Shown here: piece by piece, positions 46,506 through 58,198 of the stretch
Position numbering within the stretch: the stretch's first letter is position 1
How the letters are laid out: each line of letters starts with the position of its first letter
Assembly: GCA_945910005.1 (NCBI GenBank)
Contig: OX246745.1
Location: 37,815,800 to 37,879,799 of the forward strand
DNA length: 64,000 bases
Direction: 5' to 3'
From: Isoperla grammatica
Taxonomy: Eukaryota; Arthropoda; Insecta; Plecoptera; Perlodidae
The notes under the pieces: generated by a model
What the model saw: only the letters and a program-made list of their open reading frames with translations
Told to the model about the DNA's origin: nothing
Database searches by the model: none
Position numbers and translations under genes: made by a program

Positions 46506-48568
46506 AGCCAGGTGCGTAGAAAATATTTTTGCAGTGGGGGAGTCAGATAGGATTGGCGTAATTCAAAATGAAGACGGCGTGACAAGTGACTTCAGGCAAA
46601 AATAGCACGCACGGGGGTTTGGGGGCGAGCCCCCCAACCACAGCGCCGCAGGAGAACATTTTTAAATTCAGGGGTTCTTGAGTGATTTCTGGGCGTTACA
46701 GAAAAAATATCGCACTAAATATAATACTGAAATAACTAACTGTCGTTTATATAGTGCAAAAACCAGAAAAAAATGGAACACCGAAGAGTTTTAGGGTTTG
46801 GTAAGTTGGGGAGTAAGGTAGCTGTTGATAGGTAGGCTAATTTGCTGTTTATTAACTGAGCACGATTTAGAATATGGATTGCAGGTATCTGGCTTGCCCC
46901 CCAGTCGAGTGCCCCCCAGTCAAGCCAGCCAGTGGGTGGGAGTCCCCCCCCCCGTTCCCAAGCCCCTGATTACAGCTACTACGCTGGCAAGGGCTGGTGT
47001 CGCCTAGCAATTTACAAAATAGTTCCCTTGTATACAACATAAACAATGCCAGCGAGCGAAACCCATCGAGTAGGGATGTAAACTTACAAAATGCTACGTG
47101 ATCGTGCGTGAGTTACATAAACAGAAAATTGTTCGTGCGAGAATGTGCGTGAGTGGAAAATTACTCACGCGCCCACCTCTGTGCCATACTCAGTCAAGAA
47201 AATGTACTGTGGCCGTTGGGTAGCCGATGTTGGAAAGTTCCGGTATCACTTATTTTATAACCCCGACATCGAATTCGGTTTGTCATTTTTCACTAAGTAA
47301 AACCCGGAGATTATAGGGAATGTGCATGAATTTTCTACAGCTCTGAAAGTACGTGGAATATATTGTTATTCATCTGAAGACATCAGAAACCTAATTTAAA
47401 AGTTTTAAAATTTACTCATTATACTTCTATAAATGTTCAAACATTTTGATTATCTGTTTCCCGCACTATTATTTTTAAACGGTATGTGACGTCACAATCC
47501 TTGTAAATCACTGCTTATATGAATGACTTTGCATATACCCTCATTGGACTTTTCCACCGCCTTTTAGACGAAACAATCAAATCTTCATGGTTTGTCAACT
47601 AACCTTGTCAACATTTTTACTCAAGCCGTTGTCAAGTCTGCTTTATATGAATAACAACACCCAATATTTACTGATATTCTAAAGAAATAGTTTTGGTATT
47701 ATTGTTTTTATAGTAATTTGGCTTCAAAATTAATTATTAGGCATACTAGACATTCATTCGATTTAATATGATTTTGGATATGATAATTTCCAAATAAACG
47801 TTATTTTATTTATCATTATATGATTGGTTGATTGCTGATACAGGGAAAGTGACGTATGCCCCGTTTTTCCCGCCATAAATATGTGTGAAACTTTCAGCTC
47901 GTTTTTATAAATCAAACTTTTGTCTATGTCATCGAAATAAAATATTTTTGTATTCAGGAAGTTAATCCTAATCTAGTAAAATGGTAAAAAAAGATGACGC
48001 ATATTCCCTCAAGTGCCAACAATGGATCGCCAACTTTTAGGACCAATATCAATGTCATCTTGGTTCATAGTGTACCCATGGTAGGATTATATTTCTTAGT
48101 GGACAAGGAAGAAATATGAATATCCTTAGATCATGCGTCTTTCCCATCCCCGGACAGGGCGTCATAAGAATGTTTTTCAGCGATTGGGGCGGGTTGGGGG
48201 TTGGGGCAGGGGCGAGGACGAGAAAACGCTGTCTATATGAAGATGGGGTTTATAATTCTGAAAATTGGTGTAGCTATAGCATTAATTGAGCCCTAATTCC
48301 TGGCAAGATTTCAGAATTAGTGCTCATGTGGGGGGGAGGGGAGGGGGCAGCGTGAACTGGCCCTCCCCCCACTTTTGAGGTCAATTATTTAAAAAACTAA
48401 CCTAGCACTAATTCTGAAAACATAACCGCATACTCATAAACATACTCATTCATCAGATTTTGTGACGTATACATAAAATACAATATTGATTATAGAAGCG
48501 GCCGATAATCGTATATCGGCACGATAACGATATGAGGTACCATACGAGACGATATGATGTAACACTTA
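46506..48568. other. Unassigned stretch
   Basis: G/C-rich tracts near 46610-46640 and 46900-46960 resemble hAT subterminal regions, but I could not match termini or duplications. 47760-47970 is related to 33200-33430. A G-rich patch lies at 48190-48235. No gene is seen. Confidence 0.45.
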
Positions 48569-48715
48569 GGTTGGAATTCATAGTCGGCCCCTACACCTAG
48601 GAGCGCCCATTGTTACCAAGGTAACAATTGTTTGAATGTTATTTCCCATAAACAAAACAAATCCATAGCAACAATGGGTGCCCCTAGGTGTAGGGGTCGA
48701 CTATGAATTCCAACC
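48569..48715. mobile_element. Foldback MITE (147 bp)
   Basis: GGTTGGAATTCATAGTCG at the left is inverted at the right (CGACTATGAATTCCAACC). The arms extend about 48 bp to the AACAATGGG block. TA flanks both ends. A diverged relative lies at 33863-33982. Confidence 0.8.
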
Positions 48716-49573
48716 TAAATATCGTCATTATCGGTAGTGATATCGTCGCACGGTAGTGGGTTTAAAAAATAGCGCGCGATGTTCCTGCTATTGAAGCAGG
48801 GCTTCATGGAAGCTTGGCGGGGATGGACGGCTACGCTAGAGCAAGCATAGGCCTACATAATATCAGAGATCTCGATCATATGTCATTACCTGTGATTGTA
48901 CCACAAAAATAATAAATATCATATTGCCATGATAATAAAGTCTTGCAATATTATCGCATTATATTGTGATATTCGTGCTACTTATTGCGATTATCTATAC
49001 GGGTTTTTATTTTATATCATATTCATACCGTATCCTATCCCTAATAATGACGACGTTGGAGCATGCATAACCATTACGTTATGAGTGCACATTTTGCCGC
49101 CCATTCTTCGATGCCTGTTGACACACGCTGGCTCACTAATCTGCATACAGCGCGGCACCTTGCCGTCGACCATGCACTCATACACTCATTATGTATTCGC
49201 CTATGCCGTGAAACAATTCACTCTAAAAAAATGTGTACACAAATAATGCCGACGATCACAAATTAGTTCGGCTCACAACTCGTTCTCTCTTCGACAGCAA
49301 TGAAACGAGTCAGACGACTATCCTTCACCCTTCGTCGAACACTATTATCTTATTTGTCATCTCACCCGCTCGCCACCAGCCGCTATTCAAACTGAGTGAC
49401 CGCATACTGCATTGGATAGCGTTCTCTTTCTCACTCTCGTCAAAGAAGTCGCAAATCTGGTAATGAGTGGCAATAGACAAATATAATTGTGTTTTATCAT
49501 ATTCATGAGTAAACGTCTTAGTCTACTTTGGACCTCGACATTTGGCAATTTGATTCATCATCTGTCAGCGTTT
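48716..49573. other. Unassigned stretch
   Basis: Short frames at 48896-49463 have no recognisable motifs and I do not call them genes. Confidence 0.45.
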
Positions 49574-49579
49574 TACCGA

Positions 49580-49900
49580 CAGAGATGGCTTAGCGGGTAT
49601 AGCACACGAGCCTCTAATTCCAGAGGGCGCCAGTTCGATACCATTCATATGCAATCCTGACTGAAGGATTTGTAGAGGAGGCTCGTAAATTAGCCTACAC
49701 GCGGGACTCTAATTCGGGAGGTCGCCGGTTCGATACCGGGCAGTCGTGATATTTTCCCCAAGGTTTTCTGCAGTCAAAAGGCAAATGCTGGAATTGAGTC
49801 CAATATAATAGCCCTTGGGCACACACCCTATAAAATACCTAGTTAGTCATTTGAAGAAGGACATTCTTGTCCGTGGACAGGTCTCCTACTGAATTATTAT
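49580..49900 (+). mobile_element. tRNA-derived SINE with partially duplicated head
   Basis: GATGGCTTAGCGGGTATAGC with AGTTCGATACC (49590-49640) forms a tRNA-like head. A second partial head with CGGTTCGATACC follows at 49690-49737. A body of about 160 bp continues to about 49900. Confidence 0.6.
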
Positions 49901-49959
49901 AACTGGAGGCAGGCTATATATTTACTACAATATTATTGAAAAGATCGACAATAATGGTG

Positions 49960-50150
49960 AGGGATCGGATATTCATCATGATTTCTGTTACTTTACGTAT
50001 CTGTTATTGTCGAGACAATGAGTGGCGACGGATAAGAATGGAGAAATGTATGAATAAACTCATGCTTTATGCAAGGTTCGAACCCACGTCCCTTGAATTT
50101 GATGATATTCACTAAAACTCTGCACCCCTTTACCATGAGTCACCGTGGAT
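49960..50150 (-). mobile_element. tRNA-derived SINE (minus)
   Basis: The minus strand reads GTGACTCATGGTAAAGG (box A side) and GGGTTCGAACC (box B) at tRNA spacing near 50140-50075. It lies downstream of the inverted MADDDDT unit. Confidence 0.5.
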
Positions 50151-50365
50151 GGCACGATGGGGCGGAGGAAGGCGTAAGCCTTCGTAGAAATGGCATAAAC
50201 AGTAATAAAATCGCAGATTGGTCGGCAGAGCGAAGACCGGCCGTGAACCTGCTCCGACGAGGGTCTGACTCGGACTGAAAGAAAAACTACCTGAGTCGCG
50301 CGAAGGGTCGCCCGCACAGCGTTAACGTCAATGTTCAGACCATGCGCAATTTTTCCCCATGTATA

Positions 50366-50817
50366 GTTCGTCCAGCAGCATTTGACGGATTGTTGCCGAC
50401 ATCGGCCTGGGTGGTAGGTTGTAAACTTAAAAGCCACCCTAATAAACCACTTGCGACCGCTTCCTGCGTTGCCAAGATGTGTATTTGGCGAAGAATGCGT
50501 ATCTCTCTCTACCTCACTCTCTCGCTCTCTCCGTATAATATCTCTTTCACCCCCAAAAGCAAGCAATTATACTTGTGAATAATACTTGAATGCTTGAATA
50601 ATGCGTTGTGAATGAAAATAATTTACGATGTTCCCAGTGAAAAGAACCCTTCGAACTTGCACTGACAACCTTACAGCCAATTATTGTGCCAGGCAGCTTT
50701 TAGGCGGTAGGCGGTATTGGGAGTACAATAAGATTATCTGCGTTAAAAGTGTGAACAAACAAGGTCCATTGTCCCTTTGAGGGGAAAAAAAAACACGTCA
50801 AATGCTGCTGGACGAAC
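50366..50817. mobile_element. MITE with 22-bp terminal inverted repeats (452 bp)
   Basis: GTTCGTCCAGCAGCATTTGA at the left is inverted at the right end (TCAAATGCTGCTGGACGAAC). TAT(A) lies outside both ends, compatible with a TA duplication. It interrupts the right MADDDDT unit between the ACACAATA and TGGGG blocks, which supports both boundaries. Confidence 0.78.
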
Positions 50818-50902
50818 TATTACATCTTATTGTGTCTTGTATAATTTGCTGCAGAAATTAAACAGTGCAGGATATTTTTTCACTTTGTTAATTATTAAGC
50901 GA

Positions 50903-51628
50903 GCGAAGCGAGCGTCTCCATTAACGTTCTTTATGGCACTTCGTTCTGTTTTTTTTTTTTTTTTTTTTTTTAATGTGTCGATAACGGTCGAACCGAAAAT
51001 CCGATCAACTTGAAATTTGGACCATCCACAAGCCTCAATGTGGATTGAAGGTGTATAGTTTTGAGGCAAAATCGTTTCAAAAGTAACAAAGTTACACCAT
51101 AATTACTGCAAAATATTTTTCTGAAGCAAAATGTGAGAAAGCCATATTTTTCTACAGATTTTTCGGGTTACGAATGTGTTTATTTTATGGCGATCTAATA
51201 AATAGTAGCAAAGTTACACAAAAGTTAATCGGAAATATTTTTCTGGAACACAGTAACAGCAAAATGTGAGGTGGCTATCATATAGTAAATTTTTGTCCGG
51301 TCACGAATATACTAATTTAAACGCGATCTGATACGTATTTGAGTCAGAAATAACATTTCAAATGCTGTCAATAACTGTTAGTGCCGGTGGCGGACCGCGG
51401 CGAAAACACTAGACAGAATGACAACCAAAATTCTTAGCAACGCACACTGCACTGCATTCTATTATATCGGGAATTTTAATAGCTATGGAAATTAGAAAAA
51501 TGTTTGCAATGTGCATTCTTGAATTGTTGTTAATTTGTTGTTTTTATTAGCTTTGAGATCTTGTCGCCAGAACGTTCGTAGATATGGACGGGCTCGCTTA
51601 TCAACGCGTCAAACAGAGCGTTTTGCTA
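50903..51628. mobile_element. Insertion in the right MADDDDT unit (about 725 bp)
   Basis: This segment is absent from the left copy of the unit. One edge carries GCGAGCGAAGCGAGCG and the interior has a T-run (50950-50971). No transposase was recognised. Termini are not cleanly inverted, so the type is open. Confidence 0.5.
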
Positions 51629-51712
51629 GTTAGTTCGTAAAAGGTATCATCGTCGTCCGCCATGTTTACAAAACGTTCTGGACACAGCCTTCTTGAACGA
51701 AGGCTGCAAGTA

Positions 51713-52434
51713 CTAGATGTGGTGAACAGCAGTGAAATTCGAGCGCCCAACGCTCGTTTCAGCGCTAGCGCCAGCGCTCTTCGACGTCCATGTACTGAAT
51801 TAAGCAGGGTCCTAGATCAATTTTGAAAAAGGTCATTTACTGTTGCTAGGGGTGATGATACACGTGAAAAGTAGTTGCGGCAATTTTGGGCAACATTTTG
51901 CTCTATAACAACTTGACCGTCTAACAAGTAACGATGAAGCAATATTACAACCCTACTAATCAAACTTACTTAATTTTCTTTTAAAACGATATAAAAAAAA
52001 TATACTTGCATTTACACGGTTTAATATTTTTGTGAAACTATTTGAGAGCAAAAAACCATTAATTAAATCAGTTTTGCTAAATTGTTTTTATTCGTTTTTG
52101 TTCCCGAATTCAATGAATATGACACATTTTTGTGACCGTGTAATGTAAGCATCGAATATTGACTATTATGAAGTCATGTTACATTACAAGAAAACACTTG
52201 ATGTTAACGTGTTTAAAACAAATTGTTTTCTTTAAAAAGTTAATATAGATAATTTTCAGAATAACGACATCATTCTCATATTAAACGCTAAGAACGATTT
52301 ATTTTGCGTCCTTACTACAGACTTGGTTAATCGTCGTAAATTGCTCTAGCCATTAAATTAACAAGACTTACATTTGTACTTTCAAACCTCTTCTTTAACG
52401 TTCCCCTCTTCTGGACCCGACTGTTAACATAAAT
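51713..52434. other. Unassigned AT-rich stretch
   Basis: A local run of CGCT/AGCGC motifs lies at 51745-51785. No gene is seen. Confidence 0.45.
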
Positions 52435-53864
52435 TCAATCAACGATCTCTTGAGGCGATGTTCGAGCCGCCAATATTTCACCAGACAGTTCCACGTTATC
52501 TAACGCTACCTGCGGCAGCGCATAGAACGGTTGGTACATTTTACTGCCGTGATCAACCATCGGTGCTTCCTCTGCGGATTCCTTCCTACCATTCGAAGCA
52601 TGGATTCTCGCTCGTGGCCGGCTAGATCTGCGGAACGCACGTCGTTTTCGGACGCGAGGGTTGCCATTTGAACTCCTTTTAAACTTGGTTTGTTCAACTC
52701 CCGTATTTTGCTCCGAAGGTTCTGAGTTCGAGTTCTCAACTCCGGCGTTTTTATCTATTGGTTCAGCAATTTGCTCCATTTTTCTTCGTCTTGCTCCATC
52801 ATTTCGTCATTTTGCTTCATTTGTTCGATGTTTTGATCCATTTTTCATCGTTTTGCTTTATTTGTTCGACGTTTTGATTAATTGGTTCAGCGTTTTGCTC
52901 ATTTTTTTCGTCGTTTTGCTCCATTCGTACGAAGTTTTGCTCCATTTTTTCATCGTTTTTCTCCATTTGGCCGACGTTTTGATTTATGGTTTGGCGTTTT
53001 GATCAATTTTTTCGTCGTTTTGCTTCACTCGTTCGGCGTTTTGATCTATTATCTCGGCATTTTGCTCATCATCGCATTTATCCACGTATTAATTGAATTT
53101 ATGATGTTTGTGGTGTGGATGTTTACATGTGTTTTTTGATAGTAGTTTGCAAGAAATACTGCCATGACATCGTCGGGTCGCGGATCGTTTTGCCTTCGAA
53201 TCATATCAAGTGATTCACTAACAGGTTCTACTGAACGATAATACATTGCATCGCGTGGTGACTGTATCACGTCGTGCTTTACGTCTGGATGAATGAAATC
53301 TAACCTGTTCAAAAGCCGTATAGGATCTCGGTAGCTTCCGATATTAGCCGCGTACATTGGACCTTGGTCGTAAGCTTCCCCTTTCTTAGAGTCTTGCAAA
53401 GAAAAGTCAATCGGTCGAGCATAATTGCCGTTAAAAAGGTACTCCGATAATGAATGTTTTCTTCTCATTTTGCCAGTATCGGCGCCACTTTCAGTGGGAC
53501 TTTCGGCATCGTGGACGTTCTCCCTTTTCCGGTCGAACTTTGGGTGATGAGTGTTTCTTTTGAATGAAGATCTTGGTCGGGCAGCAGCTTGTGTCGCCTG
53601 TTGAAAGGAAGCAATATTTTGTATTTTTTTCGGTTGCAGAAAATAACTCGGCTGGTACAAACTCGTGTCATGAAGTTTCAGGCTTCCTTCAGAGTTCTCT
53701 AGTCGCGACCAATCTAAACGAGTGTCCGTTTCTAATGGTTGTGATCTCCTCAAATAAACCTCTCTCTTACCCACGGGAATTTTCGCGTTAGGACTCTTTT
53801 CGCCAGCTGATTGCATCTGGTGTTGGGTATGAAATGACACGTCAGCTTCTGCGTCACGGCCTCC
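52435..53864 (-). CDS. Unassigned ORF pair with QN-rich repeats (uncharacterised protein)
   Basis: A minus frame of about 270 residues (53876-53049; its first codons lie in the adjacent LTR) includes GKREVYLRRSQPLETDTRLD, RRKHSLSEYLFNGNYARPID and YRDPIRLLNRLDFIHPDV. It is polar, basic and probably disordered. Beyond it, 53080-52790 is a degenerate short tandem repeat coding QN-rich peptides (QNDEK, EQNAE, DQNAER types) across frames. This is followed by a 114-codon frame (52779-52435) starting MEQIAEPIDKNAGVEN and ending with a stop. Together they look like one protein of about 480 residues broken by frameshifts in the repeat. I recognise no family. The LTR insertion at 53865 removes whatever lay upstream. 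Confidence 0.4.
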
Positions 53865-54061
53865 TGTCATATTCACTAGAATGTAATAATGTTTAATACA
53901 AATAACAAGCCACTCTTACAAGATGAGTTCCATTTATTAACTGCTGTAGTCTTTTTGTTTTTACAACAATACCATTAGTCACCGCCTGTCTGATGCCTGC
54001 CCACTGGCTGGCTACCATTACCCAGGTGTTGTAGATACAACACTCTAGCATATATATGACA
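53865..54061 (-). repeat. 3' LTR of second gypsy element (197 bp)
   Basis: On the minus strand it starts TGTCATATATATGC and ends GTGAATATGACA, giving TGTCATAT/ATATGACA termini. It is preceded by the purine tract AAGTGGGGAGG. No partner LTR is in the window. Confidence 0.8.
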
Positions 54062-54123
54062 CCTCCCCACTTAAGATTTTAATTATACATAGAGGTTATT
54101 TACTGCCAGATGGGCAGTACACT

Positions 54124-54905
54124 TTAATCTCTAAACCTTGCCGGTTTGACTATGACCCGTCCACTGCGTGTTGTTATTTGGGAGCTCTTCCCTGGTGCTG
54201 TTGGCTCAACGGTATTCTCACTAGGCTCCTCCCCTGTAGTAAGATGTTGGTTGACATCCGCCATCTCCGGGTTCTGGAAGACGGGAACCTCTAGCGATGG
54301 GCGCAAATCTCGTCGGTTGCGTCTTAGAGTGGAGTTGTTCGAATCGCGAATGATATAGGATCGGGGTGACGGGTGCAACTCGACGATCTCTGCTGGCTTC
54401 CAGCTATTTTCCCTCCGCACATAGACGTTTTCACCCGGTTTTAGTGGTTTTAGGTCCATGGCGCATCAGTCGTAATATGTCTTTTGCGATATCTGTCGTT
54501 CAGTAAGCTTTTCGTTTACTTTCTTATTGAGTTGCGGTTTTAGTTTCTCAGAGCTGATTGGAATTTTGGTATTGATATTACAACTAAATATTATTTGCGC
54601 AGGTGAGAGGCCGAGTCCTTTTATGGGTGTGCTCCTGTACCCCATTAATGAAACATACACGTTACGCCCCTCCTCGTTAGCTTTGCGAAGCATTTTCTTC
54701 GGTGTTCCGACAGCACGCTCCGCCATGCCGTTGGACTGTGGGTAGCGCGGACTCGACGTCACGACGTCAAAATTCCACACCTTGGCAAACTTACAAAATT
54801 CACTATTATTTGTCATATTACTTAAGCTTGCGAACATCACTACCTACGTGTCGCTGCAAATTTGAACCATTGTCCTGTATTACAACCGACACGTTCGTTC
54901 CGTTC
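54124..54905 (-). pseudogene. Gypsy integrase C-terminal part, one internal stop
   Basis: The segment opens with VVIQDNGSNL (second catalytic Asp). After a frame change it has VVTSSPRYPQSNGMAERA (catalytic Glu in MAERA), GYRSTPIKGLGLSPAQ and LTERQISQKTYYD, then an in-frame TGA where CGA would be a single transition away. It resumes with MDLKPLKPGENVYVRR, RRNRRDLRPS and the terminal TRSGRVIVKPARF. This is a typical gypsy integrase and pol tail. Confidence 0.9.
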
Positions 54906-54950
54906 ATTACTATTAATTATGTACATAACAATATTACAGTATTTGGTCTC

Positions 54951-56021
54951 TAGGGCATGGTACACACCCTCCTGTTTAGCTGCGCCACGGCTTGATTGTA
55001 CAACGGCAAGTAGTTTAAATAATATTAATTTAAATAATCAAATACGTCACTATGTAATAAATCTAATTTGCTGGTGACCTCTGATTCAGCCCGAGATATC
55101 TGGAAGTTTATCTGCTTGATTTCTTCGTCTCCCGGATTTTCTTGGTGTTCACCCTGTGACGAGCATTTTGGCCGGGCATGGGGTGGCGCGCATGGGGGGG
55201 TATGGTGCCTCGCGGACTAGAACATTTACCCTTCATTTACACTGAGTAGCGGTTGACCTTGTAGCCAGTGTCTCCCTATACAGCTGTGCTGTAATAACAA
55301 CTGAATGGTTTTTGTAAAACGTGATGATGTGAGATAATCAGGACAAGTTGTGGATGGCACGCTAGGACATAACCGATAAAATCGTCGTTTAATACTATAA
55401 TCACATCATCGATAGACAAGCAAGGGTTTATATTTGTGATCTGTCAGGAAAACTTATTCGTGAGGAAACTATGAAAACATTATTTTGTCAGTTTTCAATG
55501 CTTCTGATTGATGGTTCCCATAGTTAGCGGACACTTAAATATTTCGTTGCACGGCCTGTGACTACTCACTGGTTGTAGATACACGCTTGGACCTAAAGGA
55601 GTAATATTTAAACAGTGTAGTGGCTTTATCTGCAAAACAAGTGGATAGTGCGTCATTATCATCCATTCATCAGTAATTTATATCTGTCTTTTATTCAGTC
55701 ATAGCATCAGTCATGAATCACGATTTGTTACCAAAGTACTCGTGTCTTTCTTGGCAACCTTACATCACACTCCGTTCCGACAACACCGCCTGGGTAAGAC
55801 GTTTTCTGCCAAAAACTTCAGAGCTAGTGATCCGGCACTAGTTACTCGAATTTTTTCCGGACCGCCAATACAGTGTCTTCAACATAAACATTTACCATGA
55901 TGACAAAAACTAGAGCCTATAGAGAAGTTCTCCCTCTAGGTGAAACGTCTTTATCAACTCTACAGAAACTTTTTTAAAACTTTGAATTGTTTATAGGTCT
56001 ATATCAATAGATGCCTTACTG
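54951..56021. other. Unassigned stretch
   Basis: No supported gene or element. A GC-rich patch with GGGGTGGCGCGCATGGGGG lies near 55182-55200. Confidence 0.45.
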
Positions 56022-56186
56022 ATAGTTGTCCCAAGACTACCCTACAGATGCTTTTGTCACAGGCGAGACACTCGTATCCAACCAGCGAACAGCCCGATTC
56101 AAACCCGCACAAATGTCGATGGCTGATTGGCTTAGAGACCCTCGCCTGTGACGAACGTACCCGTAAGGTAGTCTTGGGAAACTATA
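56022..56186. mobile_element. Foldback/MITE-like palindromic element (165 bp)
   Basis: ATAGTTGTCCCAAGACTACC at the left is inverted at the right (GGTAGTCTTGGGAAACTAT). The similarity extends inward through GTCACAGGCGAG/CTCGCCTGTGAC. The centre on the minus strand holds GGGTTTGAATCG, a box B-like motif, so a SINE-derived core is possible. Confidence 0.65.
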
Positions 56187-57429
56187 CGACTAACCATTCA
56201 ACTTTGTATGTACCGGAAAACGGTAACAGTTACAGTAACGTATAAACCGGGCATGTTTAAAAAAGATAACATTTTATGTATGTTTTGAAAATGTTAAGTG
56301 TGCACTATCGAAGACAGTATGACGTGCCCCAAGGCGGCCGGCAGAACACAATAGTGAGATTGTATGCACTACGTAACTACCCTATGCGACCATATCTTTC
56401 TAGGAATTAACGTTATCTACCACTTTCGGCTCTTTCCGGCTCTATTCGCCTACTCGGGACTTAAGCCTTTGTGCCTAGTCGCTGTTTGTCTTTTTGTCAT
56501 GCACAGTGTGTTCCAAAATAGAATCTTAGTTACCTCAATAATTAAATTGCAATTGAATTTGGCTGGGGTGTCTATTCGCCCCGCTTTTATCGGGACAGCT
56601 TTGTTTTTTAGAGATCTGTCCCGGTGTCCCGAAAATTGTTCACTAGGACGTTGTTTTGTCCCGTTTTTGGTAAAAATACCAATTCAGAAGTGTGAATCAT
56701 AATACATAAATGTACATTTAAATTTTAAAATGATAACTGACGCAAAATTAACCTTGCTTGCTCAGATTGTTGTTAATACCGTATTGAGGATAAAAATAGC
56801 GCCAAAATGTCTCGCCTCCGGTGAGTAGGGCTCTGCCCCACACCCCTTACAACCCACTTACCTATGCGACTCATATTTTGCTAGATAAAAGCTACTTTGT
56901 CTCCTTTTTCACTTTTAAAATATAGGCACCCTAAAAAATTGGCCCGCCGCACATAAAGAAAATCAGAATCTTGCCCACGGTTGCCCATGTCTGATTTAAA
57001 CCAATCCCATTGGCCATCTACTTCCTCTCTCATGCACTGTGTTTCACGGCTGCAATGTGGTAGGCTGAAAGTAACGCAAGTTCTTCTTGATCTGCGCCCA
57101 GCGGAGGCTCGTCGAACCTCCAAGTTGGAGTTCGACGAGCCTCCGCTAGTTGAAGAGCTTCCCGGCGGAGGTCTCGTGTGAAAAGGTCCTTAAATCTGTG
57201 AATCAGTTCAAGTTTGTTGCCTACCTACGGATCATAATATATTTGTCATTCAGCCTCTCTTGCTTATAAAGCTACTCTGAACTCGTGTTTGCAAACGCAC
57301 TTTTTCGATATAGTGAAGTATTTTTGAAACATTATGAAAAAACTGGAATGTATTGTGTAGTTGTAATTAGGGCTGCCCAAAAGTAAAAAAAAAAAAGTCG
57401 AAGTTTTCAAGTGACGTAGTTTATATCGA
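56187..57429. other. Unassigned stretch with one strong hairpin
   Basis: It contains the hairpin at 57100-57147. The 56575-56680 part has several GGGACA/TGTCCC motifs similar to those near 10415-10450. No gene is supported. Confidence 0.45.
57100..57147. repeat. Near-perfect 48-bp hairpin
   Basis: AGCGGAGGCTCGTCGAAC pairs with GTTCGACGAGCCTCCGCT. The stem continues inward with CTCCAA/TTGGAG around a single-base loop and one unpaired base. It is GC-rich and very stable. No element termini were identified around it. Confidence 0.8.
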
Positions 57430-58010
57430 CGAAAATGCATAACGGAAACACTGCCAAACTATTGGCGCATGTTCGATATCGTGAAATGAGCGATATATTA
57501 ATTTTACGTCGGTATCGAATAATTATCTTTTATTTATATGTTAATTCTATATCGATATTGAATTATTTTTCAATGATAGATATCGTATTGAATTATCGAT
57601 ATCGTTCGTGCCTGCGTAGGTATTGGATTTGGTAGTTTTGGACCTCCTACATAGAATCCTTGTTGAAAATGTGTATTTATCTTTGGGATTGAAGGTTGGG
57701 TTAAATAGTTAATTTGTGGTTGCATATTCGTTGGTTTTTGCATGATTATTAATATTTGATATACCCAATGCAGTGAATGGAATATCATTAGATTGATGTA
57801 CAACTAAACGCTGTGGCAGTGCCTTGTCATTCCCATTGGCTAGTATTGGCTTAAAGTATGGTGAATTCGATTCTTGTGGCATTGTGGCAGATGCCAACAT
57901 TGCCAGCATTGCCAGCATTGTAGCCATAGTGCGTGCTGGCACGAAGAACTATCGCCACTGAGATGCCAACATTGCCAGCATTGTAGCCATAGTGCGTGCG
58001 TTCTACTGGG
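57430..58010. other. Unassigned stretch with a small duplication
   Basis: The phrase GATGCCAACATTGCCAGCAT followed by a TAGCCATAGTGCGTGC block occurs twice (57890-57945 and 57961-58002), with an extra 9-bp repeat in the first. Two overlapping minus frames (57570-57942) are Pro/Gln/Asn-rich. They could be gag remnants of the LTR element to the right, but I cannot show it. Confidence 0.4.
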
Positions 58011-58198
58011 CAATTTTGAAGTCTTATTAAAATTATAATTTTAATTAAAGCTCCATATAAAAAATCCTAGTCGTCGGATTTTTGCGGATCTTGAGTATGT
58101 TAAATAAGATTTTTTTCTGAAGAAAATGATACCAAAAACACTAATGTAGCAATTTGTCCGAGGTTTGGTCCAATTTTTATGTAAATGGCCTGGATCAA
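58011..58198. repeat. 190-bp dispersed repeat, copy 2
   Basis: Partner of 43256-43444, same orientation, about 90 percent similar by eye. It cuts the gag-like frame of the neighbouring LTR element at 58199. Confidence 0.85.

Larger units (their letters stand above)
50300..51712 (-). other. MADDDDT unit, right copy (inverted), split by two insertions
   Basis: The minus strand from 51712 repeats the left copy: the palindrome CAGCCTTCGTTCAAGAAGGC, then an ATG and MADDDDTFYEL to about 51629. It resumes at 50902-50818 (AAATTATACAAGACACAATA, as in the left copy) and again at 50365-50300 (TGGGGAAAAATTGCGCATGG, coding WGKIAHGLNIDVNAVRATLR). The two gaps are insertions (50903-51628 and 50366-50817). 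Removing them gives the same order as the left copy. Neither copy is intact, and the function is unknown. Confidence 0.65.
53865..54950 (-). mobile_element. Second Ty3/gypsy element, 5'-truncated (integrase end plus LTR)
   Basis: Only the integrase C-terminal half, the tail, a polypurine tract and the 3' LTR remain. Homology is lost upstream of about 54950. The element abuts the unassigned ORF at its 3' side. Confidence 0.85.

Noticed and set aside
46506..46985. A hAT-like element between CAGGTGCGTAG and CTACTACGCTG
   Set aside because: The ends are only loosely inverted and flanking 8-mers do not match.
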